From Vibrio sp. DW001 (lineage in GTDB: Bacteria; Pseudomonadota; Gammaproteobacteria; Enterobacterales; Vibrionaceae), in NCBI RefSeq assembly GCF_029016285.1, contig NZ_CP091975.1, positions 1,364,001 to 1,428,000 on the forward strand: 64,000 nt of DNA, given 5' to 3'. The first letter of the stretch is position 1; each line of letters opens with the position of its first letter. Shown here piece by piece: positions 8,908 through 23,037 of this stretch. Made by a program: the position numbers and the translations under genes. The notes under the pieces were generated by a model. The model had not been told where the DNA came from. It worked only from the letters and a program-made list of their open reading frames with translations, and made no database searches.

Positions 8908-11025
8908 ATGCGATCAATGTCTGTTCAATGGAAAATTTCCCTGCTCTCAGGGTTGTGCCTTGTTTTGACTTCCATATCCCTCATCGGTTTTTCTGTTTTC
9001 AATGGATATGAAAACCAAAAGACGATAAAAACGTACAGTACCGAATCAGTCATCTCTAAATCGGAGAAACTGCTCGAAGCTCAATCACAACAAAATGCGA
9101 CAGAAGCGATTAAGTATCTTGATGAAGCTTTGAATCGTGCAGAAATGTTAGCTAAAACAACGCTGTTCTTACAACAGAACGCAGAGGATAACTTTACCGC
9201 TAGTGAGGTATTGAGAACCTCTTTGCAAGATATGTTACGTCAATCTGTAGAAAGTTTTGACGCCATTAAAAGTATCTATTTAGTGTTTGAGCAAGATGCC
9301 TTAGACAGTGAAGATAGCAACTATCATGGTGCGGATTATGTTGGATCCAATGAAATTGGACGGTTTTCGACACATTGGCGCCAGATGGAACCCGGGGGTG
9401 AGGCGGTTTCTAGTGTATTGTCTGAACAGGAATTAACCGGTCAAACCAATACGGAAAAGTTTGTCTGTCCTAAGAAAACGGCACAGAGTTGTATCTCGAC
9501 ACCTTCCTTCACTGATTTTTCTGGTACACGTGTATTTACGTCTTCAATCTCGTATCCACTAATCAAAGATGATGAAGTTATCGGCGTATTAGGAATCGTT
9601 TTAAATCTGAGTGATCTACAAAATATTGCACTTCAAACGGATAAAAAGCTCTTTGATGCGAAGGGGAAAGTCTCCATTTTAAGCGCAAATGGTACTCTGG
9701 TTGCTAGCGATGAAATGGAGAGTGAAATAGGAAAGAGTTTTTCTCCTACGAGTATTTCTAACGATGAACTCAAGCGCTTTCTTAGCGCTGCGGTTTTACA
9801 GACAACGTGGAGCCAAGATGAAAACTGGTTGATTGTGTTTGCCCCTGCAAAGGTTGCGAACCAAAACTGGGGCGTTCTGCTTGAGATACCCGCTTCAAGT
9901 GTATTGTCAGATGCGAATCAATTAGATGATGTAATCACAAAGAGTATTAACAATAGCGTTAGCTCAGAAATAATGGTCGGCGTTTTTCTAGTGGTTATTG
10001 GATTGAGCATTATTGCTATCAGTGCACGTGCCTTAGTTAAGCCGATAAAAGAAGTGGTCACTCGATTAGAAGATATTGCTTCTGGTGAAGGCGATTTAAC
10101 CCAGAGAATTGACGTTAAGAGTAAGGATGAAATTGGTCAGCTCGCCGACGGATTTAATCATTTTCTAGGGAAGTTACAAACGACAATTAAACAGGTCGTT
10201 AACACCAGTTCTCAAGTCGCGACTATGACAACGGAGGCCCAAGATGCGGCGATCTTCACCCGCAATAGCAGTGGTTCACTATTTAAAGAAGTCGACTTAG
10301 TGGCGACGGCTTCAGAAGAGATGACACAAACCGCTGGGCTTGTCTTCCAAAATGCGGATGTAGCCGTCGTCGCAGCGACGAAGGCCAACGAAGCGGCCAC
10401 CCTCGGACAGGATGTTATTTCTCGCTCCTCGGTGGAGATGGATAGGTTGGTTAGCCGCATGAGTGCAGCCGTACCAGTGGTAGAAGAGTTGGCGTCGAAT
10501 AATGTTAACATTACAGAGATTTTAGGTGTGATTGAAGCGATCTCTCAACAGACAAATTTACTCGCTCTAAACGCAGCAATTGAGGCGGCAAGGGCAGGCG
10601 AATATGGTCGTGGATTTGCGGTCGTTGCTGATGAAGTTCGTAATTTAGCAAGTAATACTCAATCGTCAGTAGATGAAATCAAACAGGTGATTGAGAGAGT
10701 TCAGGTGGGCACTAAGGACGTTGTTAACGCTATCCAAGAGGGTAATGACCTCGCGATGAATACATCGGCAGAGGTACAAAATGCAGTTGAGAAGCTAAAT
10801 GCTGTATTTGAAGCTATTGCAGAAATTAGTGAGATGAATAGTCAGATAGTACGAGCGGCGGAAGAACAACAATTGGTGTCGACGGAAGTAAACCAGAGTG
10901 TTTCTAATATCAGAGATCTTAGTGGGCAGATATTGAACCAAACGGAGTCTTCGGAATCCATTGGTAGACAAATTGCCGAGCTTTCCGCTGAACAGCAAAT
11001 ACTAGTAGGGCAATTCAAAGTCTAG
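8908..11025 (+). CDS. Methyl-accepting chemotaxis protein (paralogue 2 of a tandem pair)
   Basis: This is also 705 residues, with the same architecture as its upstream neighbour: N-terminal helix, periplasmic double-Cache-like sensor, second helix at ~354-375, HAMP ([19 protein letters not shown]) and a signalling domain containing [19 protein letters not shown]. It ends in QFKV without a tethering pentapeptide. Periplasmic cysteines fall at exactly the same residues, 187 and 195. The cytoplasmic domains are very alike, while the periplasmic domains differ more; for example [11 protein letters not shown] in the first is [11 protein letters not shown] here. This suggests duplication followed by divergence of ligand recognition. 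A ribosome site AAAGGA precedes the ATG. Confidence 0.93.
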   Translation: MRSMSVQWKISLLSGLCLVLTSISLIGFSVFNGYENQKTIKTYSTESVISKSEKLLEAQSQQNATEAIKYLDEALNRAEMLAKTTLFLQQNAEDNFTASEVLRTSLQDMLRQSVESFDAIKSIYLVFEQDALDSEDSNYHGADYVGSNEIGRFSTHWRQMEPGGEAVSSVLSEQELTGQTNTEKFVCPKKTAQSCISTPSFTDFSGTRVFTSSISYPLIKDDEVIGVLGIVLNLSDLQNIALQTDKKLFDAKGKVSILSANGTLVASDEMESEIGKSFSPTSISNDELKRFLSAAVLQTTWSQDENWLIVFAPAKVANQNWGVLLEIPASSVLSDANQLDDVITKSINNSVSSEIMVGVFLVVIGLSIIAISARALVKPIKEVVTRLEDIASGEGDLTQRIDVKSKDEIGQLADGFNHFLGKLQTTIKQVVNTSSQVATMTTEAQDAAIFTRNSSGSLFKEVDLVATASEEMTQTAGLVFQNADVAVVAATKANEAATLGQDVISRSSVEMDRLVSRMSAAVPVVEELASNNVNITEILGVIEAISQQTNLLALNAAIEAARAGEYGRGFAVVADEVRNLASNTQSSVDEIKQVIERVQVGTKDVVNAIQEGNDLAMNTSAEVQNAVEKLNAVFEAIAEISEMNSQIVRAAEEQQLVSTEVNQSVSNIRDLSGQILNQTESSESIGRQIAELSAEQQILVGQFKV

Positions 11026-11081
11026 TTTGATGTGTTCGAAAACGCTTCGTAATAAAGAGAGGAACTCAAATGGTCGATGTT

Positions 11082-11588
11082 TTAAAAAGGAGCGCCTTCA
11101 AGTTTAACCGGTTCTTTCGGCCAGTGGGATGCAATACCGCGCGCCATTGCTTTGACTGGTTTCCATTGTCCGTCTAAAAATATAGTTAGGTTGGTGACAT
11201 CTTGGTACCCGTTTGAATGGTAGACGCAGTAGTCGCCAAATAGTATTGAAAAATGAATGCCTTTTTCTTCTAACTGTTTGTGTATATGGTCCAACATGTC
11301 ATGGACTAAACCTTGCTTGCGATGACGGGGTAGAACGCATACCTCAGCAATTCCAGCGACGGGTAGCTCAACATCATCGATGATAACGTTTTTTTCATGT
11401 ACCGCGATGTGGGCGATGATGTTTTCAGAATTGTCGAGAACGAAATAACGATGTTGCGGCATTTCGTTGAAAAATCGTTGTTGGCTAAAGATCGCCGTGT
11501 CTTTTGCAAAACAGGTGCTCAAAATATACCGGAGTTGTGCATCGATAATGGGAGTCACATCCTTATCGGCGATGTATTGAATGTTCAT
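11082..11588 (-). CDS. GNAT-family N-acetyltransferase
   Basis: This is a 168-residue protein with the acetyl-CoA-binding core of the GNAT family: AGIAEVCVLPRHRKQGLVHDML matches motif A (V-x-P-x-x-R-x-x-G), preceded by strands around IIAHIAVHEKNVIIDD. The substrate cannot be told. The tail (VKAMARGIASHWPKEPVKLEG) is reminiscent of uncharacterised acetyltransferases of this size. It lies between the second chemoreceptor (convergent) and the purB terminator, so it is transcribed on its own or by read-through. Confidence 0.85.
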   Translation of the reverse strand: MNIQYIADKDVTPIIDAQLRYILSTCFAKDTAIFSQQRFFNEMPQHRYFVLDNSENIIAHIAVHEKNVIIDDVELPVAGIAEVCVLPRHRKQGLVHDMLDHIHKQLEEKGIHFSILFGDYCVYHSNGYQDVTNLTIFLDGQWKPVKAMARGIASHWPKEPVKLEGAPF

Positions 11589-11619
11589 TTAGGTCACATA
11601 GTTAATTGGATTGAAAATA

Positions 11620-11650
11620 AAAAGGTTGCTAACCATCAGCAACCTTTTTA
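11620..11650 (-). terminator. Terminator downstream of purB
   Basis: Perfect 11-base arms AAAAGGTTGCT (11620-11630) and AGCAACCTTTT (11638-11648) enclose a 7-base loop. A T-run follows on the minus strand at the end of the mnmA-hflD-purB operon. Confidence 0.85.
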
Positions 11651-11668
11651 ATTCGTTACGTTTTAAGA

Positions 11669-13072
<1,404 letters not shown>

Positions 13073-13690
13073 TTAAAGTCGAGCTAAAAGTATTTGAGCC
13101 TGTTCGACCATTTTTTTACGTCCAAATACCATATGGCGACGCTTACCACCAACCTGCCTCCAAAGTACAGTACTACGGATGCCAGATAGCAAAAGAGCGC
13201 GAACTTTGTGTTGGTTAGTGGTTTGCTGTAATACGGATGGGGTGCCAGTTACCTGAATACGAGGACCAATGGGGCTGATTACCTCGAGGTAGATGCTTGC
13301 AATGTTGCTTATCATCTGCTCATCGAAAAGATCAAAATGATTCACTTGGCGTTCGATCATTTGAATGCGTTCGCCTAACTGTGCCATCGCTTCATTTTTT
13401 TCATTTAGCTTGCGTTCTAATGCCATCAAACTGATGATATAGCGAGTAACTTCACTTCCGGCTGGTGTGCTGTCAATACCTTTTACCATGCACTCAAGTC
13501 CGATCTTTAAGTCAGACTCTCGACCGTAGACCTCCAGTGTGTTGGAAGGGGTGGTATTGATAATGGCTTTAACAGAAGCTTCAAACGCGTCAGTATCACA
13601 ATAACCGTCTTTTGCTACCTGTTGGACTAGTGCAACAGCTTGGCATATCCCAGCAAAAGCAATCGTACGATCATAAAGTGTATTTGCCAC
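13073..13690 (-). CDS. hflD: HflD family high-frequency lysogenization protein
   Basis: This 205-residue, mostly helical protein belongs to the HflD (YcfC) family, peripheral to the inner membrane; in E. coli it binds the phage lambda CII protein. Matching segments are [26 protein letters not shown] at the N-terminus (shown by its pattern ending QQVA) and the conserved [19 protein letters not shown] near the C-terminus. The position between mnmA and purB (gaps of about 36 and 33 bases) is the conserved location. Its normal cellular role is not well established. Confidence 0.95.
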   Translation of the reverse strand: MANTLYDRTIAFAGICQAVALVQQVAKDGYCDTDAFEASVKAIINTTPSNTLEVYGRESDLKIGLECMVKGIDSTPAGSEVTRYIISLMALERKLNEKNEAMAQLGERIQMIERQVNHFDLFDEQMISNIASIYLEVISPIGPRIQVTGTPSVLQQTTNQHKVRALLLSGIRSTVLWRQVGGKRRHMVFGRKKMVEQAQILLARL

Positions 13691-13726
13691 GTAGAGCTCC
13701 TAATAAGGTGTTAAATTCGTTTTGAA

Positions 13727-14836
13727 TTAAATTCTTTGTTCAATGATACCACCACCAAGGCAAATATCATTTCTATAAAATACCGCAGATTGCCCAGGTG
13801 TCACAGCAACTTGTGGCTCGTCAAAGATTACTTTGATATTTTCATCATCGATAGGGATGATTGTACATGGAATATCTTGTTGACGATAACGCGTTTTTAC
13901 TGTGCAACTCATTGATTCTGAAATTACACCTCTATTTACCCAATGCAGCTGTGATGCGAGCAATCCAGTCGATTTTAGAAGTGGATGGTCAGCCCCTTGA
14001 ACTGCAATCAGTACATTTCGCTTTAAATCTTTGTCAGCAACATACCACGGATCTTCATTACCGCCACCACCTTTCTGACCACCGATATGTAACCCTTTAC
14101 GTTGGCCTAGCGTGTGATACATGAGCCCTTGGTGCTCGCCAATTACTTTTCCATCTGGCGTTTCTATTTGTCCTGGTTGTGCTGGCAAATAGCGACCAAG
14201 AAAATCGGTGAACTTTCGTTCGCCAATAAAGCAGATACCCGTAGAGTCTTTTTTCTCAGCCGTAATAAGCCCTTGTTCTTCAGCGATACGGCGGACCTCT
14301 GGTTTTTCCAGTTCACCCACGGGAAAAAGGCTTCGTTCAACCTGTTCGTGGCTCAGTGTATAGAGGAAGTAACTCTGGTCTTTATTGCCATCAATACCAC
14401 GCAACATCTGTGGTTTCTCCCCTTGTTGTGGGAAGGTTCGACGGACATAATGTCCCATGGCGATATAGTCAGCATCAAGGACTTCATCGGCAAATTCTAG
14501 AAATGCTTTGAATTTGATCTCTTTATTACAAAGAATGTCAGGGTTTGGTGTACGTCCTGCTTTATATTCAGCTAAAAAGTATTCAAATACGTTATCCCAA
14601 TACTCGGCTGCGAAATTAATGGTATGAAGATAGATACCTAGCTTGTCACAAACCGATTGCGCATCGGCAAGGTCTTCAGCTGCAGTGCAGTACTCTTCAC
14701 CATCGTCTTCTTCCCAGTTCTTCATAAACAGGCCTTCTACTTGATAGCCCTGTTGTTGGAGAAGATAGGCAGATACGGATGAATCTACACCGCCGGACAT
14801 TCCGACAATGACTTTCTTTTGGCTGTTATCAGGCAT
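13727..14836 (-). CDS. mnmA: tRNA-specific 2-thiouridylase
   Basis: MnmA thiolates U34 of Lys, Glu and Gln tRNAs, using sulfur relayed from IscS through TusA-E. The 369-residue protein has the PP-loop ATP motif [12 protein letters not shown] near the N-terminus and the two catalytic cysteines in [12 protein letters not shown] and STGICFIGE. The C-terminal RNA-binding beta domain is complete. It leads the mnmA-hflD-purB operon. In E. coli nudJ lies directly upstream; here that position holds an unrelated small gene on the opposite strand. Confidence 0.98.
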   Translation of the reverse strand: MPDNSQKKVIVGMSGGVDSSVSAYLLQQQGYQVEGLFMKNWEEDDGEEYCTAAEDLADAQSVCDKLGIYLHTINFAAEYWDNVFEYFLAEYKAGRTPNPDILCNKEIKFKAFLEFADEVLDADYIAMGHYVRRTFPQQGEKPQMLRGIDGNKDQSYFLYTLSHEQVERSLFPVGELEKPEVRRIAEEQGLITAEKKDSTGICFIGERKFTDFLGRYLPAQPGQIETPDGKVIGEHQGLMYHTLGQRKGLHIGGQKGGGGNEDPWYVADKDLKRNVLIAVQGADHPLLKSTGLLASQLHWVNRGVISESMSCTVKTRYRQQDIPCTIIPIDDENIKVIFDEPQVAVTPGQSAVFYRNDICLGGGIIEQRI

Positions 14837-15024
14837 TGTTTTTTACCACTAAGATCATACGGGCGGTGATTCTACCAGAAAGATTTTAAAGGATACAGTT
14901 TAGCGACGCTGTTCACAGTTTATGAGCTTTCCAGAAGAGTAAAAATCGAATTGATGTGGAATTATTTTCGAGTTTTAGCAATTATCTGTCATAGTTTAAT
15001 CAGAATTTTAGAAGAGACAACAAA

Positions 15025-15294
15025 ATGACCGATCAAAATGAATTTATGGGTGAAGCTGAATTGCTTGAAACGATAGACAATCAGTTGGCAGATGGACAAC
15101 CAAAAAAAGTCACTGAGACTTTAATGAGGTTAATGATGACTGGGTCATCAAAGGAAGATGCTAAAGCGATGATGGCGTGTGCATTAACGATAGAGATATT
15201 TGATGTGATGAAAAATGATGGTAAGTTCGATGAGAAACGCTACGCACAACATCTTGATATGCTACCTGACTTGAGCTTCATGCAAGGGGAGTAG
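15025..15294 (+). CDS. Small acidic conserved-type protein of unknown function
   Basis: This 89-residue reading frame has AGAAGAG upstream of its ATG and is a plausible real gene between the divergent mnmA and the convergent rluE. It is acidic and probably helical, methionine-rich (LMRLMMTGSSKEDAKAMMAC), with no signal peptide or membrane segment. I recall similar uncharacterised proteins in Vibrio but cannot assign a named domain. It occupies the spot that nudJ holds in E. coli but shows no Nudix motif. Confidence 0.7.
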   Translation: MTDQNEFMGEAELLETIDNQLADGQPKKVTETLMRLMMTGSSKEDAKAMMACALTIEIFDVMKNDGKFDEKRYAQHLDMLPDLSFMQGE

Positions 15295-15336
15295 AGCTGT
15301 CACAAACGGTTCAATAACATCGTTATTATCGTGGTC

Positions 15337-16014
15337 TTACATGTCAATGACTCGGAACTCACCGGGTTTCAATTCTTGAAGATTTTGGTTTGCCATTGAA
15401 TAACGGATAAGCCGTAAAGTAGGATGGCCAATATTCGCGGTCATTCTACGCACTTGGCGATTTCTACCTTCATAAATAGTAATCGAAAGCCAAGTCGTCG
15501 GAATTGCGGCTCTAAAACGAACTGGTGGATTTCGTGGCCATATATTCGGTTCGTCCATCACTTCAATAATCGCTGGAAGCGTTAAACCATCTTTTAATTC
15601 GACCCCCTTTCTAAGTTTGTCTATGTCCGACTCTTTTGGCGCCCCTTCGATCTGGACCCAATAAGTCTTAGGTGATTTTGAGCTCGGTTGAGTTAACTTG
15701 GCTTGCAAGATGCCGTCATTGGTTAAGATCATCAATCCTTCGCTATCCCTATCTAGTCTGCCTGCCGCGTAAATATCTTTAATGGGTATGTAATCCGCTA
15801 ACGTTTTTCTTCCTTCACCATCGGTAAACTGACTTAAAGTATCGTAAGGTTTGTTGAACACGATCACTTTTCTTTCTTCCGGCGATATAGTTGGCTTAGT
15901 CCTGCGACTCTTTGCCCTGTGTTTACTCGAAGAAACAGGGTGTGCGTGTTTAAAATGCGAAGAACTAGACTTATTGAATTGTTTGGATTTAGTGCATTTT
16001 AACTGCGAAGACAT
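15337..16014 (-). CDS. rluE: 23S rRNA pseudouridine(2457) synthase
   Basis: RluE makes pseudouridine 2457 in 23S rRNA. This 225-residue protein begins with ~45 basic, Ser/Lys/His-rich residues and then the RsuA/RluE catalytic domain: [20 protein letters not shown], the catalytic motif [18 protein letters not shown] with the active-site Asp, and [10 protein letters not shown]. No S4 domain precedes it, as in E. coli RluE. It diverges from icd, the arrangement also seen in E. coli. The first ATG is used; an internal start cannot be excluded because the basic tail is low-complexity. Confidence 0.95.
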   Translation of the reverse strand: MSSQLKCTKSKQFNKSSSSHFKHAHPVSSSKHRAKSRRTKPTISPEERKVIVFNKPYDTLSQFTDGEGRKTLADYIPIKDIYAAGRLDRDSEGLMILTNDGILQAKLTQPSSKSPKTYWVQIEGAPKESDIDKLRKGVELKDGLTLPAIIEVMDEPNIWPRNPPVRFRAAIPTTWLSITIYEGRNRQVRRMTANIGHPTLRLIRYSMANQNLQELKPGEFRVIDM

Positions 16015-16024
16015 GTTAACTACC

Positions 16025-16038
16025 TTACATTTATGTAA
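16025..16038. promoter_or_regulatory. Operator-like dyad just upstream of rluE
   Basis: TTACAT and ATGTAA flank two bases (TT) 11 bases before the rluE start codon. It could be a repressor site or a hairpin in the leader; no known operator fits well. Confidence 0.2.
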
Positions 16039-16301
16039 ACAAATTGTGTGTAAAAGTTTGAATATTAGGAAAACTAAGCTATTATTTTTGCGCCGAAAAT
16101 ATGGATTGCTGCACGTTATGATAGACTAACTTACGTTGATTGTTTAATTATAACGATGTAACTGCTTATGGAGTGGTCAAGCTCAGTAAACTTGATCGTA
16201 AAGAGCAAACAAGCACAGTTGAATCTTGAGGATGTTTTTTAGTCAATTGTGTTAATTAAATTCGGGCTTTCTTCTCATCCAATTAGCCTGCAAAATTATA
16301 G

Positions 16302-18539
<2,238 letters not shown>

Positions 18540-18553
18540 TATAAATCAAAGAT

Positions 18554-18584
18554 AAAAAAACCCGCTTAATTTGGCGGGTTTTTA
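18554..18584 (+). terminator. Terminator after icd
   Basis: AAAACCCGC (18557-18565) and GCGGGTTTT (18574-18582) form a GC-rich stem with an 8-base loop and a T-run. The A tract on the other side could make it bidirectional for cspD. Confidence 0.85.
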
Positions 18585-18619
18585 TTTTCTCTACTACATC
18601 ATTTAAGGCAGCATTGTTA

Positions 18620-18841
18620 TTATTTTACTTGTTGACCTTCAACGGGAACAACTGAACTAGCGTGGGAACCTTTAGGTCCGTCTTCAACTTCGTAAGATAC
18701 CTGCTGACCCGCTTTTAATGTACGGTATCCGTCCATTTTTATCGTCGAGTAATGAGCAAAGATATCTCCGTCTTCACCTTCTGGGCAGATAAATCCAAAT
18801 CCTTTGGCGTTGTTGAACCACTTAACTGTACCTGTAGCCAT
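18620..18841 (-). CDS. cspD: Cold-shock-domain protein CspD
   Basis: This is a 73-residue single cold-shock domain with both RNA-binding motifs, KGFGFI (RNP1) and DIFAHY (RNP2-like). The sequence around MDGYRTLKAGQ and GPKGSHAS points to CspD rather than CspA. CspD in E. coli is induced in stationary phase and binds single-stranded DNA, inhibiting replication. Its location next to clpS-clpA and divergent from it matches E. coli, which supports the symbol. Confidence 0.9.
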   Translation of the reverse strand: MATGTVKWFNNAKGFGFICPEGEDGDIFAHYSTIKMDGYRTLKAGQQVSYEVEDGPKGSHASSVVPVEGQQVK

Positions 18842-19238
18842 GCTTTACATCCCTCATGCATTTTGTAACTGAAGTTGTTTCATAATATTTACGTCTAAAA
18901 TGCGCAAATTGTAGTGAGTAAGCCATTTTGCTGCCTAATTTACCTTCACTACAGAACATAATTTAGCCAATCAGAGAGGACAGTCAATACTAAAACACCA
19001 CAAAAACGTAAAAAATATGCAACAACTCAGATTTGAGATTAACATTTTACTAACTTTGTGATCTATTGTGCAAACTGGTACGTATTTGTTCATTAAGTGC
19101 GAAGTTGATTAGGTTTTGTTCGATCAGGCGTAGAAAGTTCAAAGATGACAAAGTTTTATTTGCAGGTACACCGATGGTGAATTAGGCTCTAAGTTAAGGA
19201 AAAGTTATGTTTTAACTTTTCAACAACTCGATGTAGAA
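18842..19238. other. Divergent cspD-clpS intergenic region
   Basis: This 397-base stretch should hold the cspD leader and promoter and the clpS promoter. It is AT-rich. I see no gene and no operator that I can name. Confidence 0.5.
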
Positions 19239-19559
19239 ATGAGCAAACAATACGAATGGATCACTCCAGATTCAGACCTACTGGAGAAAGAACAAACTAA
19301 GGTCACAGCGCCATCTTTGTATCATGTCATTTTAAATAATGATGACTATACACCGATGGATTTTGTCATAGATATACTGGCGAGATTCTTTTCCATGGAT
19401 TTGGAGAAGGCAACTCAGATAATGCTTCAAATTCATTACGAAGGTAAGGCTATTTGTGGCACTTATACTGCTGAAATTGCCGAAACAAAAGTGGCTCAGG
19501 TCACTGTGTATTCGAGGGAAAACGAGCACCCGCTTTTGTGCACGATGGAACAGGCGTAG
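19239..19559 (+). CDS. clpS: ATP-dependent Clp protease adaptor ClpS (N-recognin)
   Basis: ClpS recognises primary N-degrons (Leu, Phe, Tyr, Trp) and hands the substrates to ClpAP. The 106-residue protein has the flexible N-terminal extension and the conserved binding pocket: [11 protein letters not shown] (Asn-Asp pair and the gatekeeper Met) and the pocket His in [15 protein letters not shown]. It ends [14 protein letters not shown], as in E. coli. It lies 47 bases upstream of clpA, the conserved operon. Confidence 0.97.
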   Translation: MSKQYEWITPDSDLLEKEQTKVTAPSLYHVILNNDDYTPMDFVIDILARFFSMDLEKATQIMLQIHYEGKAICGTYTAEIAETKVAQVTVYSRENEHPLLCTMEQA

Positions 19560-19606
19560 TTTAGTCGCTATTCACCGGACACTGGTTGCTCTTTGCGGAG
19601 GTACTT

Positions 19607-21877
19607 ATGCTTAACAAAGAATTAGAAACAAGTCTTAACGGCGCTTTTGCCCGTGCTCGAGATAAACGGCATGAGTTTATGACGGTCGAACACCTATTAC
19701 TCGCTCTACTGGACAACAACGCAGCAAGAGAAACACTCAAAGCCTGTAAAGCTGATATTGAGGTGTTGAAAATTGAGCTAGATACCTTCATTGATCAAAC
19801 CACACCACTTATTCCAGAAAATGATGAAAGCAGAGAGACGCAACCAACACTGAGTTTTCAGCGCGTGTTGCAAAGAGCGGTTTTTCACGTTCAGTCCTCT
19901 GGTCGCAACGAAGTGTCAGGTGCAAATGTTCTGGTCGCCATCTTTAGTGAGCAGGAGTCCCATGCGGCTTACTTGTTGAAAAAACATGACGTGAGTCGAT
20001 TAGATATTGTTAACTATATCTCCCATGGTATTTCTAAGTCATCCGATAAGGATGATGAATCGTCACCTGATGTTTTTGGTAGCAGCCCACAACAAGAAGA
20101 TATCCCAGCAGATGAGCGCTTAGAAGCTTTCGCGACCAATCTAAATAATGTTGCGAAAAACGGCGACATAGATCCGTTGATTGGTCGAGATAAGGAACTG
20201 GAGCGAACTATCCAAGTTCTTTGTCGTAGACGCAAGAATAACCCATTGTTAGTTGGTGAAGCTGGTGTCGGAAAAACGGCTATCGCAGAAGGCCTAGCTT
20301 GGCGTATTGTTGAAGGTTTAGTACCAGAAGTTATTCAGGACAGCATAATCTATTCTCTTGATATCGGGTCTTTACTGGCGGGCACCAAATATCGTGGTGA
20401 TTTTGAGAAACGATTTAAAGGGATACTTAAGCAGCTAGAAAACGAAAAAGATGCCATTCTATTTATAGACGAGATCCACACCATTATTGGTGCTGGTGCG
20501 GCGTCAGGTGGTCAAGTGGATGCGGCGAACCTAATTAAGCCACTATTGAGTAGCGGTAAACTGCGTTGTATTGGTTCAACGACCTATCAAGAGTACAGCA
20601 GTATTTTCGAAAAAGAACGTGCGCTTTCTCGACGGTTCCAAAAGATAGATGTTATCGAACCATCGTTAGACGATACCACTAAAATTCTGATTGGTCTTAA
20701 ATCAAAATACGAGGCCCATCATGAAGTGCGCTATACGAATAAAGCGCTTAGAGCCGCGGTTGAGTTGTCAGCAAAGTACATCAATGAACGCCATCTACCA
20801 GATAAAGCGATTGATGTGATTGACGAAGCCGGTGCTCGCAGTCGACTGATGCCAGCGAGTCGTCGTAAAAAAACGGTGAGCGTCGCGGATATTGAGTCGA
20901 TGGTCGCGAAAATGGCTCGCATACCTGAAAAATCTGTCTCATCTTCAGACAAAGACACGTTACAGGAACTCGAGAAACGAATGAAGATGCTCGTGTTTGG
21001 TCAAGATCCTGCTATCGGAGTACTTAGTGAAGCGATAAAGCTAACGAGGGCTGGATTAGGTGCAGACAATAAACCTGTCGGTTCGTTCTTATTTGCCGGT
21101 CCTACCGGTGTCGGTAAAACAGAAGTTACCTTGCAGCTAGCAAAACTGCTTGGTATAGAACTGCTTCGTTTTGATATGTCTGAGTATGGTGAACGGCATT
21201 CTGTCAGCCGATTAATTGGTGCGCCTCCAGGTTATGTAGGTTATGACCAAGGTGGCTTATTAACGGACGCTGTTATAAAGAACCCACATGCCGTAGTGCT
21301 GTTGGATGAGATTGAAAAAGCGCATCCAGATATCTTCAACCTGTTATTACAAGTAATGGATAACGGTACCCTGACGGACAATAATGGTCGGAAAGCTGAT
21401 TTTCGAAATGTCATTCTAGTAATGACCACGAATGCTGGGGTTTCGGAAACAGAGAAGAAATCGATGGGTCTGATTCAACAAGACAATACCACCGATGCAA
21501 TGGCTGAGATAAAGAAAGTCTTTACGCCAGAGTTTAGAAACCGTTTAGACAGTATTATTTGGTTTAACAGCTTGAGCGAAGACGTTATTCATCAAGTAGT
21601 GGATAAGTTTATTGTTGAACTACAGGCGCTCTTAGACGCACGTGGTGTCTCTTTAGAAGTTTCTGAAGATGCAAGGTGCTGGTTAGCAACGAAAGGCTAT
21701 GATAAGACAATGGGCGCTCGCCCGATGGGACGTGTCATTCAGGATAGACTAAAGAAACCGCTCGCGAATGAACTGTTGTTTGGTTCGTTAGTGAATGGTG
21801 GCACAGTAAAAGTCAATCTGACGGATGGTGAGCTGGAGTTTCATTATTTCAACGCACAAGAAGAGCCAGTTCATTAG
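19607..21877 (+). CDS. clpA: ATP-dependent Clp protease ATP-binding subunit ClpA
   Basis: ClpA is the double-ring AAA+ unfoldase that feeds ClpP. The start is set at ATG 19607, with GGAGG 5 bases upstream, giving 756 residues (E. coli 758). The N-domain is followed by D1 with Walker [10 protein letters not shown] near residue 217 and Walker [10 protein letters not shown], then D2 with GPTGVGKTE near 499 and [11 protein letters not shown]. The ClpP-docking tripeptide, IGL in E. coli, reads MGL at residues 620-622. It acts with ClpS upstream and the bpt/aat transferases downstream in the N-degron pathway. Confidence 0.97.
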   Translation: MLNKELETSLNGAFARARDKRHEFMTVEHLLLALLDNNAARETLKACKADIEVLKIELDTFIDQTTPLIPENDESRETQPTLSFQRVLQRAVFHVQSSGRNEVSGANVLVAIFSEQESHAAYLLKKHDVSRLDIVNYISHGISKSSDKDDESSPDVFGSSPQQEDIPADERLEAFATNLNNVAKNGDIDPLIGRDKELERTIQVLCRRRKNNPLLVGEAGVGKTAIAEGLAWRIVEGLVPEVIQDSIIYSLDIGSLLAGTKYRGDFEKRFKGILKQLENEKDAILFIDEIHTIIGAGAASGGQVDAANLIKPLLSSGKLRCIGSTTYQEYSSIFEKERALSRRFQKIDVIEPSLDDTTKILIGLKSKYEAHHEVRYTNKALRAAVELSAKYINERHLPDKAIDVIDEAGARSRLMPASRRKKTVSVADIESMVAKMARIPEKSVSSSDKDTLQELEKRMKMLVFGQDPAIGVLSEAIKLTRAGLGADNKPVGSFLFAGPTGVGKTEVTLQLAKLLGIELLRFDMSEYGERHSVSRLIGAPPGYVGYDQGGLLTDAVIKNPHAVVLLDEIEKAHPDIFNLLLQVMDNGTLTDNNGRKADFRNVILVMTTNAGVSETEKKSMGLIQQDNTTDAMAEIKKVFTPEFRNRLDSIIWFNSLSEDVIHQVVDKFIVELQALLDARGVSLEVSEDARCWLATKGYDKTMGARPMGRVIQDRLKKPLANELLFGSLVNGGTVKVNLTDGELEFHYFNAQEEPVH

Positions 21878-21974
21878 TTAACGTATGACAGTATGGGTGT
21901 GGTGACGCAGTTTGCGTAATTACATCCATCTTGTTCATCGTCAAGGCGGACATATTGATTTAATTTTATGTAAT

Positions 21975-22003
21975 AAAAAACGGAGCATTATGCTCCGTTT
22001 TTT
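21975..22003. terminator. Bidirectional terminator between clpA and infA
   Basis: Perfect 13-base arms beginning AAAAAACGGAGCA (21975-21987) and ending in the complementary TGCTCCGTTTTTT (21991-22003) enclose a 3-base loop. Flanking A and T tracts serve both converging transcripts. Confidence 0.9.
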
Positions 22004-22027
22004 TATAGGTACGTAATCGTTGAGCGA

Positions 22028-22246
<219 letters not shown>

Positions 22247-22325
22247 TTAATCCTCTTTAGAAATCAGGCGATTATTAACGACGCGATGGTCATTAATTGT
22301 ATATATAGTAAAGTTGGGCAGTATT

Positions 22326-23024
22326 CTACCCTTGCCATCGTTGATTTACTAGCTTTTGATGGCGATGAAAACGTACTTTATAATTCATCGCTGGGCATTC
22401 GTCTATTTGGTAGCCTAAATATAGCCACTGTTTATTGGTTTGAATGCAATGTTCTATTTGCATCAATACGCCAACAGTACCAAGGGATAGCGGGTAGTCA
22501 GGGTCGAAGAAAGTGTAGAAGGCACTAGCACTAAGATGCATGTCATCGGTGACAGCAATAGCGATCAGATTCTTTCCGTCATAAATGTGTAGATACTGGG
22601 TATTTAACCAATCACATTGAGAAAACTGAGCGAAAACATCTTTTTGAGGAGGGAACATACTGCCGTTTGTATGCCTTTTGTTGATGTATCGGCTGTATAG
22701 CTCGAACCAATTCTCGTCCATCTCGTTCTTCATCTGCCAATTCAGCGTCTGTGCTTTATTTTTCAGTCTTTTTTGGCTTTTAGTGAGCGCTATGTCCGGG
22801 ATGGATATCCTGATTGCCTGACAAGCATTACAGTTGTCACAATAAGGGGTGTATATTGTATTGCCGCTACGCCTAAAACCATTTGCCAGAAGCATTTCAT
22901 AATTGTTTTCAGTATGCAGTTCTTCATCCATAGCAACCGCGACTCTTTCCATCCGATCTTCTAGGTAATTGCAGTGATTTTGACTAGACAAGCCAATCTT
23001 AATCTGTCGAGCTTCAGCTGGCAT
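22326..23024 (-). CDS. bpt: Leucyltransferase for Asp/Glu N-termini (Bpt)
   Basis: Bpt transfers leucine from Leu-tRNA to proteins with N-terminal Asp or Glu, creating a primary N-degron. The 232-residue protein shows the ATE1-like family features: YCDNCNACQAIRI with clustered cysteines, RYINKRHTNGSMFPP, FYTFFDPDY and the C-terminal YLGYQIDECPAMNYK. It starts 13 bases after the aat stop codon and GGAG precedes its ATG, so it is probably co-transcribed with aat. E. coli lacks this gene, so the pathway here also accepts acidic N-termini. Confidence 0.95.
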   Translation of the reverse strand: MPAEARQIKIGLSSQNHCNYLEDRMERVAVAMDEELHTENNYEMLLANGFRRSGNTIYTPYCDNCNACQAIRISIPDIALTKSQKRLKNKAQTLNWQMKNEMDENWFELYSRYINKRHTNGSMFPPQKDVFAQFSQCDWLNTQYLHIYDGKNLIAIAVTDDMHLSASAFYTFFDPDYPLSLGTVGVLMQIEHCIQTNKQWLYLGYQIDECPAMNYKVRFHRHQKLVNQRWQG

Positions 23025-23037
23025 TACACTTCTCCAT

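Noticed and set aside
14114..14500. A 128-codon frame on the plus strand within mnmA
   Set aside because: It is opposite the clearly functional mnmA gene and has no recognisable protein features.
16025..16038. TTACAT-TT-ATGTAA dyad as a specific known operator
   Set aside because: It matches no operator well enough to name; listed only as a low-confidence dyad.
21878..22027. Search for a serine tRNA gene between clpA and infA, as in E. coli
   Set aside because: The 150 bases contain only a terminator; no cloverleaf or T-loop sequence was seen.
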